64,000 nucleotides of DNA from the NCBI RefSeq assembly GCF_022627575.1, contig NZ_JADEYQ010000002.1, forward strand, positions 248,001 to 312,000. The letters run 5' to 3'. This document shows, one piece after another, positions 44,811-55,022 of the stretch; positions within the stretch are counted from its first letter, which is position 1, and each line of letters starts with the position of its first letter. The position numbers were made by a program, and so were the translations under genes. The DNA is from Sphingobacterium rhinopitheci. GTDB taxonomy: Bacteria; Bacteroidota; Bacteroidia; Sphingobacteriales; Sphingobacteriaceae. The notes under the pieces were generated by a model. That model saw only the letters and a program-made list of their open reading frames with translations, did no database searches and was not told the origin of the DNA.

Positions 44811-47800
44811 TTAAAATGATAATTGAACACCAAAAGAAGCCGATTTAAATGTAGGTGTACCTACCCCTGTACGGCCAGAATTATAATTAGCTGTTGAATT
44901 AAACATCGTTGAACCAGGTACATTTTCAGGATCAACTGGTAATCCATTCAATTTATCCCAAGTAAAGAAATTCTCTAAAGCCGTATATACTCTCAAATTA
45001 CTAATACCTACCTTACTTAAGACCTCCTTAGGAATAGTGTATCCTAGTGTGATATTCTTGATACGCAAATACGACATATCTAATAAGTAACGTGATTGAA
45101 CATGCATATTATTAAGTTGTGAATTACCACCGGCAACAACAGACATATTATAAGCAGCAGGATAAAATGCGTTCGTATTATTAGGTGTCCAATAATTTGA
45201 AGAAATAGCTGCAGCCATAGCACCGTCAGCCGCATTGTAACCTGGTATAACCAAAGCTCCATCACCCCATACCTGACGAGAACCTACACCTTGGAAGAAA
45301 GCAGAGAAATCAAAACCTTTGTAATCTGCGCCCAAACGGAATCCATATTCGTAACGAGGTGTACTGTTACCTATTACCTTTAAGTCACCATGATCCGTTA
45401 TAGTTTGTTTACCATTATTAACTTCACCATCACCATTAAGATCTTTATATTTCACGTCACCCGCACCAAAAATAAAGGTATCAGAATTTTGAAGAAATGA
45501 CTGATAAGCAGCATTAGGATCGGCCAACTGATTCATTACTTTACCATTTACGGTAGTAGTTATATAGTTACCAGCAGCGTCATAATTAAAATCAGAAGTT
45601 TGGTAGAGACGATCTGTTTCATAACCCCAGATCTCACCAAATACTTTGCCCGAATAATAACCATTTACTAACTGTGTAGATCCATACTCTGTGATTACAG
45701 ACTTAGCATCAGAGATATTAGCTCTCAAGTTGATACCTAAACCATTTTCAAATCTATGATTAAAATCAGCCGCAAACTCCCAGCCACGAGTTCTTAGTGC
45801 GCCATAATTACCTCTTGGCGCAGCCGTACCATACGTAGCTGCTACCCCTTCCGCAGGCACAATCATATTACGTGTATCACGTTGATACCAATCAAATACA
45901 AAACCTAAGCGATTATTTAAGAATCTAGCATCTGCACCTAAGTTTAACGTCGTAATATCTTGCCAAGTAATATTTGCAGATACTGCCGTTGGAGTAGACA
46001 TATACCAGTCACGAGCACCAGATGAATTAATCCAAGTAGACTGTGTATTTTTCATTGTCGAGATATACAAGTTATTTGACACAGACTGATCACCAATAGT
46101 ACCCCAAGAACCACGTACTTTCAATTGATTCATAAATGATTTAGACCAATCCATAAATTGCTCTTGAGAAACTACCCAACCTGCAGAGAAAGATGGGAAC
46201 CATCTCCATTGTAGATCTGTAGGAAACTTTGAAGAACCATCACGACGTAAATTTGCTTCAAATAAATATTTATCTTGGTATGCATAATTCACACGACCAA
46301 AGAATCCCATTTGTGATTGCCATGATTTAGCTCCTGTACCTGTAATAGTACCATTACCAAAGGCCAACTGTGGATTATAAATATCTAATAATTCCGTGAT
46401 TTGTAACCAACTCGATTCCGTTTGCTCAGCCACCTTATTTAAACCCGCCATAAACTTAAAGTCATGACCACCATCTAAACTCATGTTATAAGTTGTGAAT
46501 GCATTGATCGTATGACGCATAAAGTTTTCATTATCTTTACGGTAATGATCTGGATTTGCTCCTTTAGCCGTATTAAATGGAGCAAATGTATAAGCAGGAA
46601 TTGCACCTTGTGCAGAAGCGTCAACATAATTACCTTCAGCATCAACATATAGACGATTTCCAGCAGCATCCATATCAGCAACGGCATTACTCCATGTATC
46701 CGCAAAATTAGAGAAACGAGTACCTGGTTTATTCCAGATCTGCTCTTGATTAGATAAGTTATAATCGAAATCTACCTTCCAATTTGATTTGATGTTTACG
46801 GTAGCACCTACGTTAAAATTCATGTAATTTTTAGCTAAGCTTGCTACATTAGCATTAGCAGTCTCGGCTTGAGGACCTCTCATATCTCTACCATAGCCAT
46901 CCTGACCAAATGGCAATGCAGAAGACCAACGATATAAGTACAACCATGGATCTGCTGTTAATGAGTTGGTAGCATAAGGATATTGTTTGTTGGTACGCGA
47001 ATAAATAGCACCCGCACGTGCCGTTAAGTATTTATTGATATCCGAAGAAACACGTACAGAAGCATTGTATCTTGCGAATTTATCTGTATTCGTTTTAAGC
47101 ATACCGGCTTGATCCAATAAACCTAATCCAATGTTGTAAGACGTCTTCCCTGTTCTACCTGACAAAGAAGCATTGTGTTGTTGTGTAGGCGCCCACTCAC
47201 GAATCATATATTCATAACCATCGTAAGTACGTACACCAAACTTCTGTCCTAGAGCATTAGCATACCAATCTCGACCGAATAATGTAGGGTCATTTACACC
47301 AATTGTATTACCATATTTCTCTTGCCATTCTACGGCCTTCTTATAGCTTTCCTCATCCACTTTAATCATTGTACCAATATTTGATTGGCCTATACGTTGA
47401 GCTGCATCTAAAGAATAGCGCAAAGCGTCAACAGTACCCATTTCATATTTTTTGAATGGATTTTGAAAAGAGAAATTATTAGAATAACTAACTGTATTAG
47501 ACTCTATTTTAGAACCTTGTTTGGAGGTAATCAATATCACCCCAAAAGCTGCTTTTGAACCATAAATTGAAGAAGCTGCGGCATCTTTTAACACCGTAAT
47601 CGACTCTATATCATCTGGATTAACAATATTGATACTCGGGATCTCTACGTTATCCAATAAGATTAGTGGATTGCTATTTCCGGATATAGAACCTATCTGC
47701 CCACGAATTTTAATTGTTGGATCAGAACCAACCTCACCACTAGGGATTGTAATACTCAAACCAGGCGTTGTACCCTGCATAGCACGTCCAGCATCAGCAA

Positions 47801-48257
47801 TAGGACGACCTTCCATTGTCTCTTTCACATTTATTGAAGAAACAGCACCCGTTAAATTACCTTTCTTTTGTGTACCATATCCTACAACAACTACCTCGTC
47901 CAAGGTATTCTCTTCTGAAGCTAATGTTACATTGATCGTTCCTGAAGATACTTTGATATCTTGAGCGACATAACCAATACTAGAAAATCTTAATGTCGAC
48001 CCTAATGCTGCTGTAATTTTAAAATTACCGTTAGCATCAGTACGTACTGACCCCGGAACACCTACTATTGACACCGTTACATCTGCGACAGGACCGTCTT
48101 TATCAGACACTGTACCTTGAACAGTATTTTGTATTAGCCTCCCCGAAGAATAAGCCGTTGCAGCAGAAAGATTAGCAAATGTAGCAACTTTACCTGCCGT
48201 AGCTTCGGTTGTTACAGCTAATCCTAAAGCTAAAGAGAATAATAAAGTATTTCTCAT
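44811..48257 (-). CDS. SusC/RagA TonB-dependent transporter (pair B)
   Basis: About 1148 residues. A TTG at 48266 extends the frame, but the ATG at 48257 (MRNTLLFSLALGLAVTTEAT) is preferred. After the signal peptide come a carboxypeptidase-regulatory-like domain (TVQGTVSDKDGPVADVTVSI), DEVVVVGYGTQKKGNLTGAV, the plug (DDIESITVLKDAAASSIYG) and a large barrel ending in SASFGVQLSF. It is the outer-membrane channel partner of the SusD gene downstream. It begins 84 bp after the namZ stop, so the three may share a transcript. Confidence 0.95.
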   Translation of the reverse strand: MRNTLLFSLALGLAVTTEATAGKVATFANLSAATAYSSGRLIQNTVQGTVSDKDGPVADVTVSIVGVPGSVRTDANGNFKITAALGSTLRFSSIGYVAQDIKVSSGTINVTLASEENTLDEVVVVGYGTQKKGNLTGAVSSINVKETMEGRPIADAGRAMQGTTPGLSITIPSGEVGSDPTIKIRGQIGSISGNSNPLILLDNVEIPSINIVNPDDIESITVLKDAAASSIYGSKAAFGVILITSKQGSKIESNTVSYSNNFSFQNPFKKYEMGTVDALRYSLDAAQRIGQSNIGTMIKVDEESYKKAVEWQEKYGNTIGVNDPTLFGRDWYANALGQKFGVRTYDGYEYMIREWAPTQQHNASLSGRTGKTSYNIGLGLLDQAGMLKTNTDKFARYNASVRVSSDINKYLTARAGAIYSRTNKQYPYATNSLTADPWLYLYRWSSALPFGQDGYGRDMRGPQAETANANVASLAKNYMNFNVGATVNIKSNWKVDFDYNLSNQEQIWNKPGTRFSNFADTWSNAVADMDAAGNRLYVDAEGNYVDASAQGAIPAYTFAPFNTAKGANPDHYRKDNENFMRHTINAFTTYNMSLDGGHDFKFMAGLNKVAEQTESSWLQITELLDIYNPQLAFGNGTITGTGAKSWQSQMGFFGRVNYAYQDKYLFEANLRRDGSSKFPTDLQWRWFPSFSAGWVVSQEQFMDWSKSFMNQLKVRGSWGTIGDQSVSNNLYISTMKNTQSTWINSSGARDWYMSTPTAVSANITWQDITTLNLGADARFLNNRLGFVFDWYQRDTRNMIVPAEGVAATYGTAAPRGNYGALRTRGWEFAADFNHRFENGLGINLRANISDAKSVITEYGSTQLVNGYYSGKVFGEIWGYETDRLYQTSDFNYDAAGNYITTTVNGKVMNQLADPNAAYQSFLQNSDTFIFGAGDVKYKDLNGDGEVNNGKQTITDHGDLKVIGNSTPRYEYGFRLGADYKGFDFSAFFQGVGSRQVWGDGALVIPGYNAADGAMAAAISSNYWTPNNTNAFYPAAYNMSVVAGGNSQLNNMHVQSRYLLDMSYLRIKNITLGYTIPKEVLSKVGISNLRVYTALENFFTWDKLNGLPVDPENVPGSTMFNSTANYNSGRTGVGTPTFKSASFGVQLSF

Positions 48258-48341
48258 GTGTAGCAATTAATTAAATAAACGTTTTTTATGTTATCATTAC
48301 TCAGACTAATCCAATAATTAGCCTGCTTAGGTTTGTAATCT

Positions 48342-49595
48342 CTATTTAAAATCAGGATACAATAGATATTTCTCACGCATCTGTTTGTATTCTTCTAATT
48401 CAGGTTTCCATGAATTTTTGATCTCTTCCTCTGTTTTACCTGCTAAGATTTGCTTTCTTAGCTCATCTGTTCCTGCTAACTTGTCAAAAAAGTCTGCTCT
48501 AGTGAAGAATTTAGACTTATCAGGCATATTATTATAAAACTCTAAAACGTATTTTAAGGTAAATTTTTGATCATCTGGATTTAACTGGCGTAAATCTATA
48601 CCGTACATCGTCTGTCCTTTGCCTTCAACATGCTTCACCATCCCGGACTTCTCACCAGGCTGATACGTAAATGAACCATAAACAGGATTATCATATCCTA
48701 CCACTTGAAAAGGCCAATCTGTACCTCTTCCTACAGAAATTTCTGTTCCTTCAAAAAGACATAAAGAAGAATATAAACGTACAGAAAGATGATTGGGCAG
48801 ACTAGGTGATGGTACAACAGGTAAATCATACATCATACCATGATCCCAATTCAAAACAGGTATAACCGTCACTTTACATTGGCGTCCATCTTCTAACCAT
48901 TTTTCTCCATTGATCATATGTGCTAACTCACCTATTGTCAAGCCATGTACCATTGCTATCTTGTGGTAGGACACATTAGATTTGAATTTATCGTCTTTGC
49001 GAACAGGACCATCTACTTGATCACCGCAAGGATTGGGACGATCTAATAGGATAAGCTCTTTATTATGCTTAGCACACAATTCCATTACACGGTGCAAAGA
49101 AGTGATATAAGTATAAAAACGAGCTCCAACATCTTGCAAATCGAACACCATGATATCAATCGATTGCACAATAGAATCTTGTTTTTCATTTCCTCCATAT
49201 AAGGTATACAAAGGTAGGCCTGTCTTACTATCTTTATCATTCGACACTTTCTCTCCGCGCTCTATATCGCCACGAAAACCGTGCTCTGGTGCAAATCCAA
49301 ACTTTAGGTCTACTCCCTCACGCAATAATACATCAACAAGGTGTTCCTTCTCTGTTCCAACAATTGAAGTCTGATTACCCATCAATCCTACTTTTTTACC
49401 TTTTAATAAAGGCAAGTAAGCATTCAACTGATCTGCAGCAGGAATAATTAAAGCCGGTGAAGAACTCGGCTGCTCGCTAGCCAGTCTAATACTTTTAGAG
49501 GAGCTACATGATGAAAAAAGAATAATGGCTAATAATGTCAAACAATTTGACATAGCCATTTTAAAATTAGTTGCATTAATCATAAATATGTCCAT
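48342..49595 (-). CDS. namZ: Exo-beta-N-acetylmuramidase NamZ (GH171, DUF1343), lipoprotein
   Basis: A 417-residue DUF1343 protein, the family of Bacillus subtilis NamZ (YbbC), which releases MurNAc from the non-reducing end of peptidoglycan glycan strands. Diagnostic blocks are GNQTSIVG, FAPEHGFRG, MVFDLQDVGARFYTYITSL, LDRPNPC and EISVGRGTDWPFQVVGYDNP. A lipobox (IILFSSCSS) shows export and lipidation. Starts at 49595 or 49583 are both possible; either leaves the lipobox intact. It lies between two SusCD pairs. Its product MurNAc, after import and phosphorylation, would be the MurQ substrate. Confidence 0.9.
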   Translation of the reverse strand: MDIFMINATNFKMAMSNCLTLLAIILFSSCSSSKSIRLASEQPSSSPALIIPAADQLNAYLPLLKGKKVGLMGNQTSIVGTEKEHLVDVLLREGVDLKFGFAPEHGFRGDIERGEKVSNDKDSKTGLPLYTLYGGNEKQDSIVQSIDIMVFDLQDVGARFYTYITSLHRVMELCAKHNKELILLDRPNPCGDQVDGPVRKDDKFKSNVSYHKIAMVHGLTIGELAHMINGEKWLEDGRQCKVTVIPVLNWDHGMMYDLPVVPSPSLPNHLSVRLYSSLCLFEGTEISVGRGTDWPFQVVGYDNPVYGSFTYQPGEKSGMVKHVEGKGQTMYGIDLRQLNPDDQKFTLKYVLEFYNNMPDKSKFFTRADFFDKLAGTDELRKQILAGKTEEEIKNSWKPELEEYKQMREKYLLYPDFK

Positions 49596-49860
49596 AATTT
49601 TAGAACTCTGGCTAAAAATAGAACAAATAACGCATAAATAAGCTATAAAAAATCAATAACGTGCGACATTCAACTAAAATAATATCTAAATAACGCACAA
49701 ACACGAATGTTAACCATGCAACTAGATGAAATTCATAAAACACTGATTATCAGTTATTAGGGTGATTTTAACGCCAATAAATGGCAGTAAATAATAAACA
49801 GTTAGTGTAAAAGCTACACATTTATGTAACATTTGCATTACATAACGCTTAGATAAAAAA
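49596..49860. other. Intergenic region upstream of namZ
   Basis: About 265 bp between the terminator of SusD pair C and namZ. It contains the operator-like motif at 49692-49708 and an AACGCATAAAT sequence at 49628. No gene was seen. Confidence 0.5.
49692..49708. promoter_or_regulatory. Candidate operator, copy 2 (AACGCACAAACACGAAT)
   Basis: Nearly the same 17-bp sequence as 42817-42833, about 100 bp upstream of namZ. Confidence 0.4.
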
Positions 49861-49889
49861 AATCCGCTATGTAAATTACATAGCGGATT
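49861..49889 (-). terminator. Terminator after susD (pair C)
   Basis: A perfect 14-bp stem (AATCCGCTATGTAA and its complement) around one central base, with an A/T run on the exit side, 19 bp past the stop. Confidence 0.85.
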
Positions 49890-49908
49890 AACTTACTATT
49901 TTAATAGT

Positions 49909-51534
49909 CTATTTATCCCAAAAAATAGGTTTAGCTAAATACCCAATACTTCCGGCCTCAGGATCTTGTTTTAACACCTGTTCCAGATTAAAATTGATAG
50001 AATAGGATGCAACAGCAAATCGACGTGGCCACATATTCGTTTGTGGATATTCTTGCGTGTATACATTACCAGGTCGATTGTACCCTTTGTATATACCCGT
50101 AGTTTCATTATATTGATTTGAAGCATCAGCACAGAAATTCATTCTTCTCATATCAGAAAACAATTCTGGTGAATAAGATAGTGCGATATACTTCTGAATC
50201 ATAATATGACTCAATGTTAATACTCCAGCACTCTGAACTACAGAAGTACTATTCAGGTAAGCATCAGCATGAAGCCCCATAGTTTCAATATGCGACTTTA
50301 TACCCGCTTTATAAGCCGCTAAAGCCTCTTGACGATTTCCTTTTTTGAATTGTACCTCTGCCTCAATAAATTTCATTTCTGCATAAGTCAATAACAAGCC
50401 TTTAGACCCTTTTAGTGTATACCAAGTACCTAAGAACTTCTTAGTACCTAGGGTATCTTTAGCTATATCCATAGGAACAGTACTTCGTAACAACTGTATA
50501 TATTGCGTTTCAGTAGTTGCAATACCAGCGCCCGTAATCGTTGCCATATTTACTCCTTCTGTCCATACAGTATCTATATATCGTGTATTACCATTCGGAT
50601 TCAACTTCAATATACCATAGCTCGCGGCTAATAATTTATAGCGTGGATCCTGAACATTATTATTACCCGAGGGTGCCCCAGTATAGTTATTATTAATATA
50701 ATCAAGATACAACTTCGTCAAACGTGTTGCACTATTGTTTTGATATTGTAAGGAGTTTGTAGCCGAATTACCAGAGATAGCTTCGTCTTGATACGCATAT
50801 ATCGCACTCTCCTCATTGGATGCAGGGCCTAGTTTTAATGCCGCCAAGATAGCATCAGGGTTATACTCAGTAGTCTTAGACAAATGGTTCAAATGTCTAG
50901 CCTTGATACCATAAGCAAATTTAATCCACTTCGAAACATCACCAGCAAATAAATAATCACCTTTAGCAAGTGAAATAGCAGCAGGCCCTTGTGCTTTTTG
51001 AAGCTCCAAAATTCCTTCATCCAATAGTGCTAAAGCTTTTTCATAAATCAATGAACCATCATCATATTTGGGATTCATAATAGAAGCATCAAAAGCCTCC
51101 TCATAAGGTAGCATTCCATACAAATCAGCAAGGGTCAAATAACCTAAAGCATACATTATCTTTCCTACACCTATATAGTGGTAAGACTCTGTCTCTTCAG
51201 CCTTTTGTATCATTGGCGCAATATTGGAGGCACAATTTACAAACCATGCTTGATAAGGCCATGCTACACTCGCTGCAGTAGAATACCATCTACTCAGATT
51301 ATAATTATTACTACTAGAACCCGTTGCTGCCAATTGGCCTATGATTAAAGAAGTACGTGTTCCAGCACTTTCATAGCCATCCATAAATTGTGCTAAAACA
51401 GGAGGCAGACGTAAATCTGGAGTAGGTACAGATTCATCTGCGGAATTAGGATTATCGTTGACATCTAACCACTTCTCACAAGATGACATTACTAAAGATG
51501 TAGCTATCGCTAATATTGAGAATATTTTTTTCAT
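49909..51534 (-). CDS. SusD-like lipoprotein, SusD-like_2 type (pair C)
   Basis: A 541-residue SusD homologue of the second subfamily. The lipobox is LVMSSCEKWLDVND, followed by NPNSADESVPTPDLRLPPVL, typical of this group. A middle TPR-like region includes GKIMYALGYLTLADLYGMLP; later come LLTYAEMKFIEAEVQFKKG and a C-terminal MWPRRFAVASYSINFNLEQV. It should work with the SusC of pair C, whose stop is 3 bp upstream. The subfamily differs from pair B, so the two pairs may take up different fragments. Confidence 0.92.
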   Translation of the reverse strand: MKKIFSILAIATSLVMSSCEKWLDVNDNPNSADESVPTPDLRLPPVLAQFMDGYESAGTRTSLIIGQLAATGSSSNNYNLSRWYSTAASVAWPYQAWFVNCASNIAPMIQKAEETESYHYIGVGKIMYALGYLTLADLYGMLPYEEAFDASIMNPKYDDGSLIYEKALALLDEGILELQKAQGPAAISLAKGDYLFAGDVSKWIKFAYGIKARHLNHLSKTTEYNPDAILAALKLGPASNEESAIYAYQDEAISGNSATNSLQYQNNSATRLTKLYLDYINNNYTGAPSGNNNVQDPRYKLLAASYGILKLNPNGNTRYIDTVWTEGVNMATITGAGIATTETQYIQLLRSTVPMDIAKDTLGTKKFLGTWYTLKGSKGLLLTYAEMKFIEAEVQFKKGNRQEALAAYKAGIKSHIETMGLHADAYLNSTSVVQSAGVLTLSHIMIQKYIALSYSPELFSDMRRMNFCADASNQYNETTGIYKGYNRPGNVYTQEYPQTNMWPRRFAVASYSINFNLEQVLKQDPEAGSIGYLAKPIFWDK

Positions 51535-51537
51535 TTT

Positions 51538-54500
51538 CTAAAATTTTAAGTTGACACCAAATGTTACCCCTCTTGTACTTGGAACACCAGCATAGTCAAT
51601 ACCAACAGAACCAGATCCTACCACACCAGCACCTGCAGCACTAGATTCAGGATCCATCCCTGTATAATTTGTAAACAACAATAAGTTAGTCCCCGTTAAA
51701 TTAAAAGAAACACCTTTAAATACTTTCGATTTTGCTAAGACTTCCTTCGGCAAATCATACCCTAAAACTATAGAACGCAACCTCACCCAATTGACGTCTT
51801 CGATGAAATTAGCCGTCTCCTTAACAAAATAATCTTGATAAAATTTTTGATCTGCTACTACCTCTTTAGACACCGCTTCATAAGCATCGGTAGATGGATT
51901 TTTGGCAACACCTGTCAAAGTAATCTTGTCTCCACGACTTGCTGTTTGTTCACTCAAGCCATATTGTGTCAATAAATACTCTGTACCATTCAAGACAGCA
52001 CCACCTTTACGGAAATCTATCAAGAAAGACAAATTCCAGTTTTTATAGGTAAAGTTATTATTCAAACCACCGATAAATCGAGGTTCTCTATTGGCTAAAT
52101 AATTAGTCTCTAAAGCCGATACCGTTGGTAATCCTGTATTCCAATCCAAAATAACATTACCGTCCGTATCTCTATTCCATTTAGCACCAGAAATACCCAT
52201 AAAAGCACCATTTTCAAAAGAAGCTGCTTTACCACCTGCTACTTGTACATCTGTAACATACAATATCGAAATATCACCCGGCAGATCCTTTACAGTACCT
52301 CTATTACCTGACATATTTAAGGCTACATCCCATACAAAATCTTGTCTTTTGATAGGTGAATAATTCAATGTCAATTCTAAACCTCTATTTTGTAATGTAC
52401 CAGCATTCACATACTTCAATATATATCCCGTAGCATTATCTACACGAGGCTGTAATATCTGATCCACAGATTTATTATCATAATAGGTGAATTCTACGCC
52501 CAATTTGTTATTGAAGAATTTCAAATCAGTACCAATTTCAAATGACTGTGTTTTTTCAGGCTTTAGGTTAGGATTACCAATTGTCCATTCATTTCTAAAA
52601 CCGCCACCTACAGTCATTTGTACATCTTTCAGGTAAGTCGCTGTCTGATATGCTGGAGCATCTTTACCTACCTCAGCCCATGATGCCCTCAACTTACCAT
52701 AGCTCAGGATACTATTTTTCTCAAACAACTCCGTAAAGATTAAACTTCCGCTGTAGGAAGGATACATAAAAGAGCGATTTTGAATAGGTAGCGTCGAAGA
52801 CCAGTCATTTCTTAAGGTTACCCCTAAAAAGGCATAGTTTTTATACCCAACTTTGGCATCACCAAATACACCTACACGGCGTACACGGTTCAAATTTGAA
52901 TAAGAGAATTTATCTTGCGCTTTCGCATTATTTAAAGATAGAAAATTAGGTAATATAAAATTCTGTGCTCTATTCGATGTTGTATTAAGGTTAATATTTT
53001 CGGTAGACAAACCGGCCAATACATTCAAATTCCAATCTGGATTGATGTCAACATTATAATTTAACAATAAGTTGTTATTTATAAAATTATATTGTCTAAT
53101 AGTTTCTGAAAGCATACCATTCTGCCAATCTAATTTTACAGCAGAGCCTTTAGCAATTACAGACTTATAGTTGGATGTATATTGGTCAATACCTAAACGA
53201 TACGTAAAATCAAGTCCTTTAGCTAATTTTGCTGTAGCATAAAATGTACCTAAGAAACGATCTGTCTTATCTGTCTGTGGATTCTTATTCACTATCCAAT
53301 ACGGATTATCAATATTGTTTTCTAAAAGAATAGATGGAAACATCAAGTTCTGATCCCCATTAGGCAATTGCCAATCTTTCATGTTTCTATTTCTTGGCCA
53401 AGCAATAATAGATTCCATATATCCGGAGCCACTTCCACCCCAGAGACCTGAGCCTGTTAATGTTTTTTGTGTATTTGACACAGAATAAGATGCATTGGCA
53501 CCAAAAGTCAAAATACCATAACGTTGCTCCCCATTCAAACGAAATGTAGTACGATCATAATCTGTGGTAGGGACGATACCCGTCTGTTTGAAGTTAGATC
53601 CTGAAAGGTAAAAATTCCCTGTAGCACTACCACCAGTCACATTAAAGCTATTATCAAATGAATAACCAGTATCAAAGAAATCTTTTAAGTTATTATAGAT
53701 AGGCTCCCCAGGCGTAAACTCATTACCCCAAGACCAATAGGTTTCTTCTGTGTATTTGTTATTATAATTGGATCCCTGTTTGTATTTTGCTTGCTGCTCT
53801 GGCAATTTGTTTACCCAATTGGCACCCGTTCTAGAATTTACACCAATCGAGACAACACCTTCTTTACCTTTTTTGGTTGTTATCACAATTGCGCCAGCAG
53901 CAGCACGAATACCATATAGTGCCGCAGCCGTAGGTCCCTTCAGTACAGAGATAGACTCAATATCCTCTGGGTTGATATCCATTGCTCTGTTGCCATTTGT
54001 CGTTGAAATATTGGTACTCCCATTCACTGCTGACATATCGCCTACACCAGTAGAGTTATCCATGGGCATACCATCGATAACAAACAAGGGTTGATTGTCA
54101 CGCTCCAATGAAGTACCTCCTCTAATAATGATGGAAGATGATGCTCCCGGTGCTCCTCCAGAATTAGTAATATTCAAACCCGCAATTTTACCATTCAATG
54201 AATTGATAATATTAGGATTTTTATTCTTCATTAATTCGTCTGCTTTAATATCCTGAACTGCATATCCTAATCCTCTTTTTTCTTTTTTGATACCCAATGC
54301 GGTAACAACCACTTCATCAATAGCTTCATCAGCATTGGCAAGTGTTACATTATACACATTAGATGAACCTACTGTTTCGGCCAGTTGATTTGCTCCAATA
54401 GATCTAAAAAGTAAAACTTCACCTGGTGCTGCTTGAATAGAAAAAGTACCATCTGAATTGGTTTGCACTGACCGATTAGTCCCTTTGACAACGACGGTTA

Positions 54501-54621
54501 CATTACTCAAAGCTTCTCCAGAGGAGGATACCACTTTGCCGGTAATAGATTTTTGCTGAGCCATCAAGCAAGATGCAAATAATGCCACCCCGCAAAATGT
54601 GAGAAGAAATCTTCTTTTCAT
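51538..54621 (-). CDS. SusC/RagA TonB-dependent transporter (pair C)
   Basis: A 1027-residue SusC-like protein. Signal peptide about 1-21 (SCLMAQQ), a carboxypeptidase-regulatory-like domain (SITGKVVSSSGEALSNVTVV), then DEVVVTALGIKKEKRGLGYA, the plug (NPEDIESISVLKGPTAAALY) and a barrel ending in GVTFGVNLKF. The TALGIKKEKR variant is usual in SusC proteins paired with SusD-like_2 lipoproteins, which fits its partner. It is the first gene of the pair C unit; a 594-bp gap precedes it. Confidence 0.95.
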   Translation of the reverse strand: MKRRFLLTFCGVALFASCLMAQQKSITGKVVSSSGEALSNVTVVVKGTNRSVQTNSDGTFSIQAAPGEVLLFRSIGANQLAETVGSSNVYNVTLANADEAIDEVVVTALGIKKEKRGLGYAVQDIKADELMKNKNPNIINSLNGKIAGLNITNSGGAPGASSSIIIRGGTSLERDNQPLFVIDGMPMDNSTGVGDMSAVNGSTNISTTNGNRAMDINPEDIESISVLKGPTAAALYGIRAAAGAIVITTKKGKEGVVSIGVNSRTGANWVNKLPEQQAKYKQGSNYNNKYTEETYWSWGNEFTPGEPIYNNLKDFFDTGYSFDNSFNVTGGSATGNFYLSGSNFKQTGIVPTTDYDRTTFRLNGEQRYGILTFGANASYSVSNTQKTLTGSGLWGGSGSGYMESIIAWPRNRNMKDWQLPNGDQNLMFPSILLENNIDNPYWIVNKNPQTDKTDRFLGTFYATAKLAKGLDFTYRLGIDQYTSNYKSVIAKGSAVKLDWQNGMLSETIRQYNFINNNLLLNYNVDINPDWNLNVLAGLSTENINLNTTSNRAQNFILPNFLSLNNAKAQDKFSYSNLNRVRRVGVFGDAKVGYKNYAFLGVTLRNDWSSTLPIQNRSFMYPSYSGSLIFTELFEKNSILSYGKLRASWAEVGKDAPAYQTATYLKDVQMTVGGGFRNEWTIGNPNLKPEKTQSFEIGTDLKFFNNKLGVEFTYYDNKSVDQILQPRVDNATGYILKYVNAGTLQNRGLELTLNYSPIKRQDFVWDVALNMSGNRGTVKDLPGDISILYVTDVQVAGGKAASFENGAFMGISGAKWNRDTDGNVILDWNTGLPTVSALETNYLANREPRFIGGLNNNFTYKNWNLSFLIDFRKGGAVLNGTEYLLTQYGLSEQTASRGDKITLTGVAKNPSTDAYEAVSKEVVADQKFYQDYFVKETANFIEDVNWVRLRSIVLGYDLPKEVLAKSKVFKGVSFNLTGTNLLLFTNYTGMDPESSAAGAGVVGSGSVGIDYAGVPSTRGVTFGVNLKF

Positions 54622-54878
54622 GAATAATCAATAATTAGGTTATAAAACATAATCTCCAAATTATATTCAGAGACATCATATTTAGATTATACAAGTCTAA
54701 TAAAAAAATGTTTCCTTCAATAGGTTTTTTATAAAAAAAAGCAAAAAAATGCAATCTAAACCCTAAAAATAAAGACAGAAAGTCTCAAATATTGCAATAT
54801 AACGCAATAAACCCATCTGTTAAAGAGGAAACTTACCTAAAAATAGTAAGAAAGCATTTGCAAAAAGGCAAAAAATAA

Positions 54879-54912
54879 AAAAAGGACTGACACATACGCA
54901 TCAGACCTTTTT
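54879..54912. terminator. Imperfect terminator-like hairpin upstream of susC pair C
   Basis: AAAAAGGACTGA and TCAGACCTTTTT pair with one mismatch around a 10-nt loop and have A/T runs on both sides. On the minus strand it lies between the DigH-like gene and susC. It could end read-through, end a short RNA, or act as an attenuator. Confidence 0.5.
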
Positions 54913-54935
54913 ATAACTAAAAACACAATATTTAC

Positions 54936-55022
54936 TTACAACACACCAAAAGAACGTACCGATGCAATAGGGGTTCCCATGCGAAATCCAGCAAGATTGT
55001 GATGATATATACGTCCAATTAA
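54936..55022 (-). pseudogene. Possible remnant of a SusC C-terminus
   Basis: A minus-strand frame without a start reads YHHNLAGFRMGTPIASVRSF, then GVL and a stop, with an in-frame stop just upstream (TGA at 55023-55025). This resembles the last residues of SusC barrels (compare GTPTFKSASFGVQLSF of pair B). It is only about 28 codons, so chance is possible. Confidence 0.3.

Noticed and set aside
47629-47964. Plus-strand open frame of 111 codons inside susC pair B, and similar antisense frames in the other large genes
   Set aside because: These are antisense shadows of well-supported coding regions, with no recognisable domains or signals.
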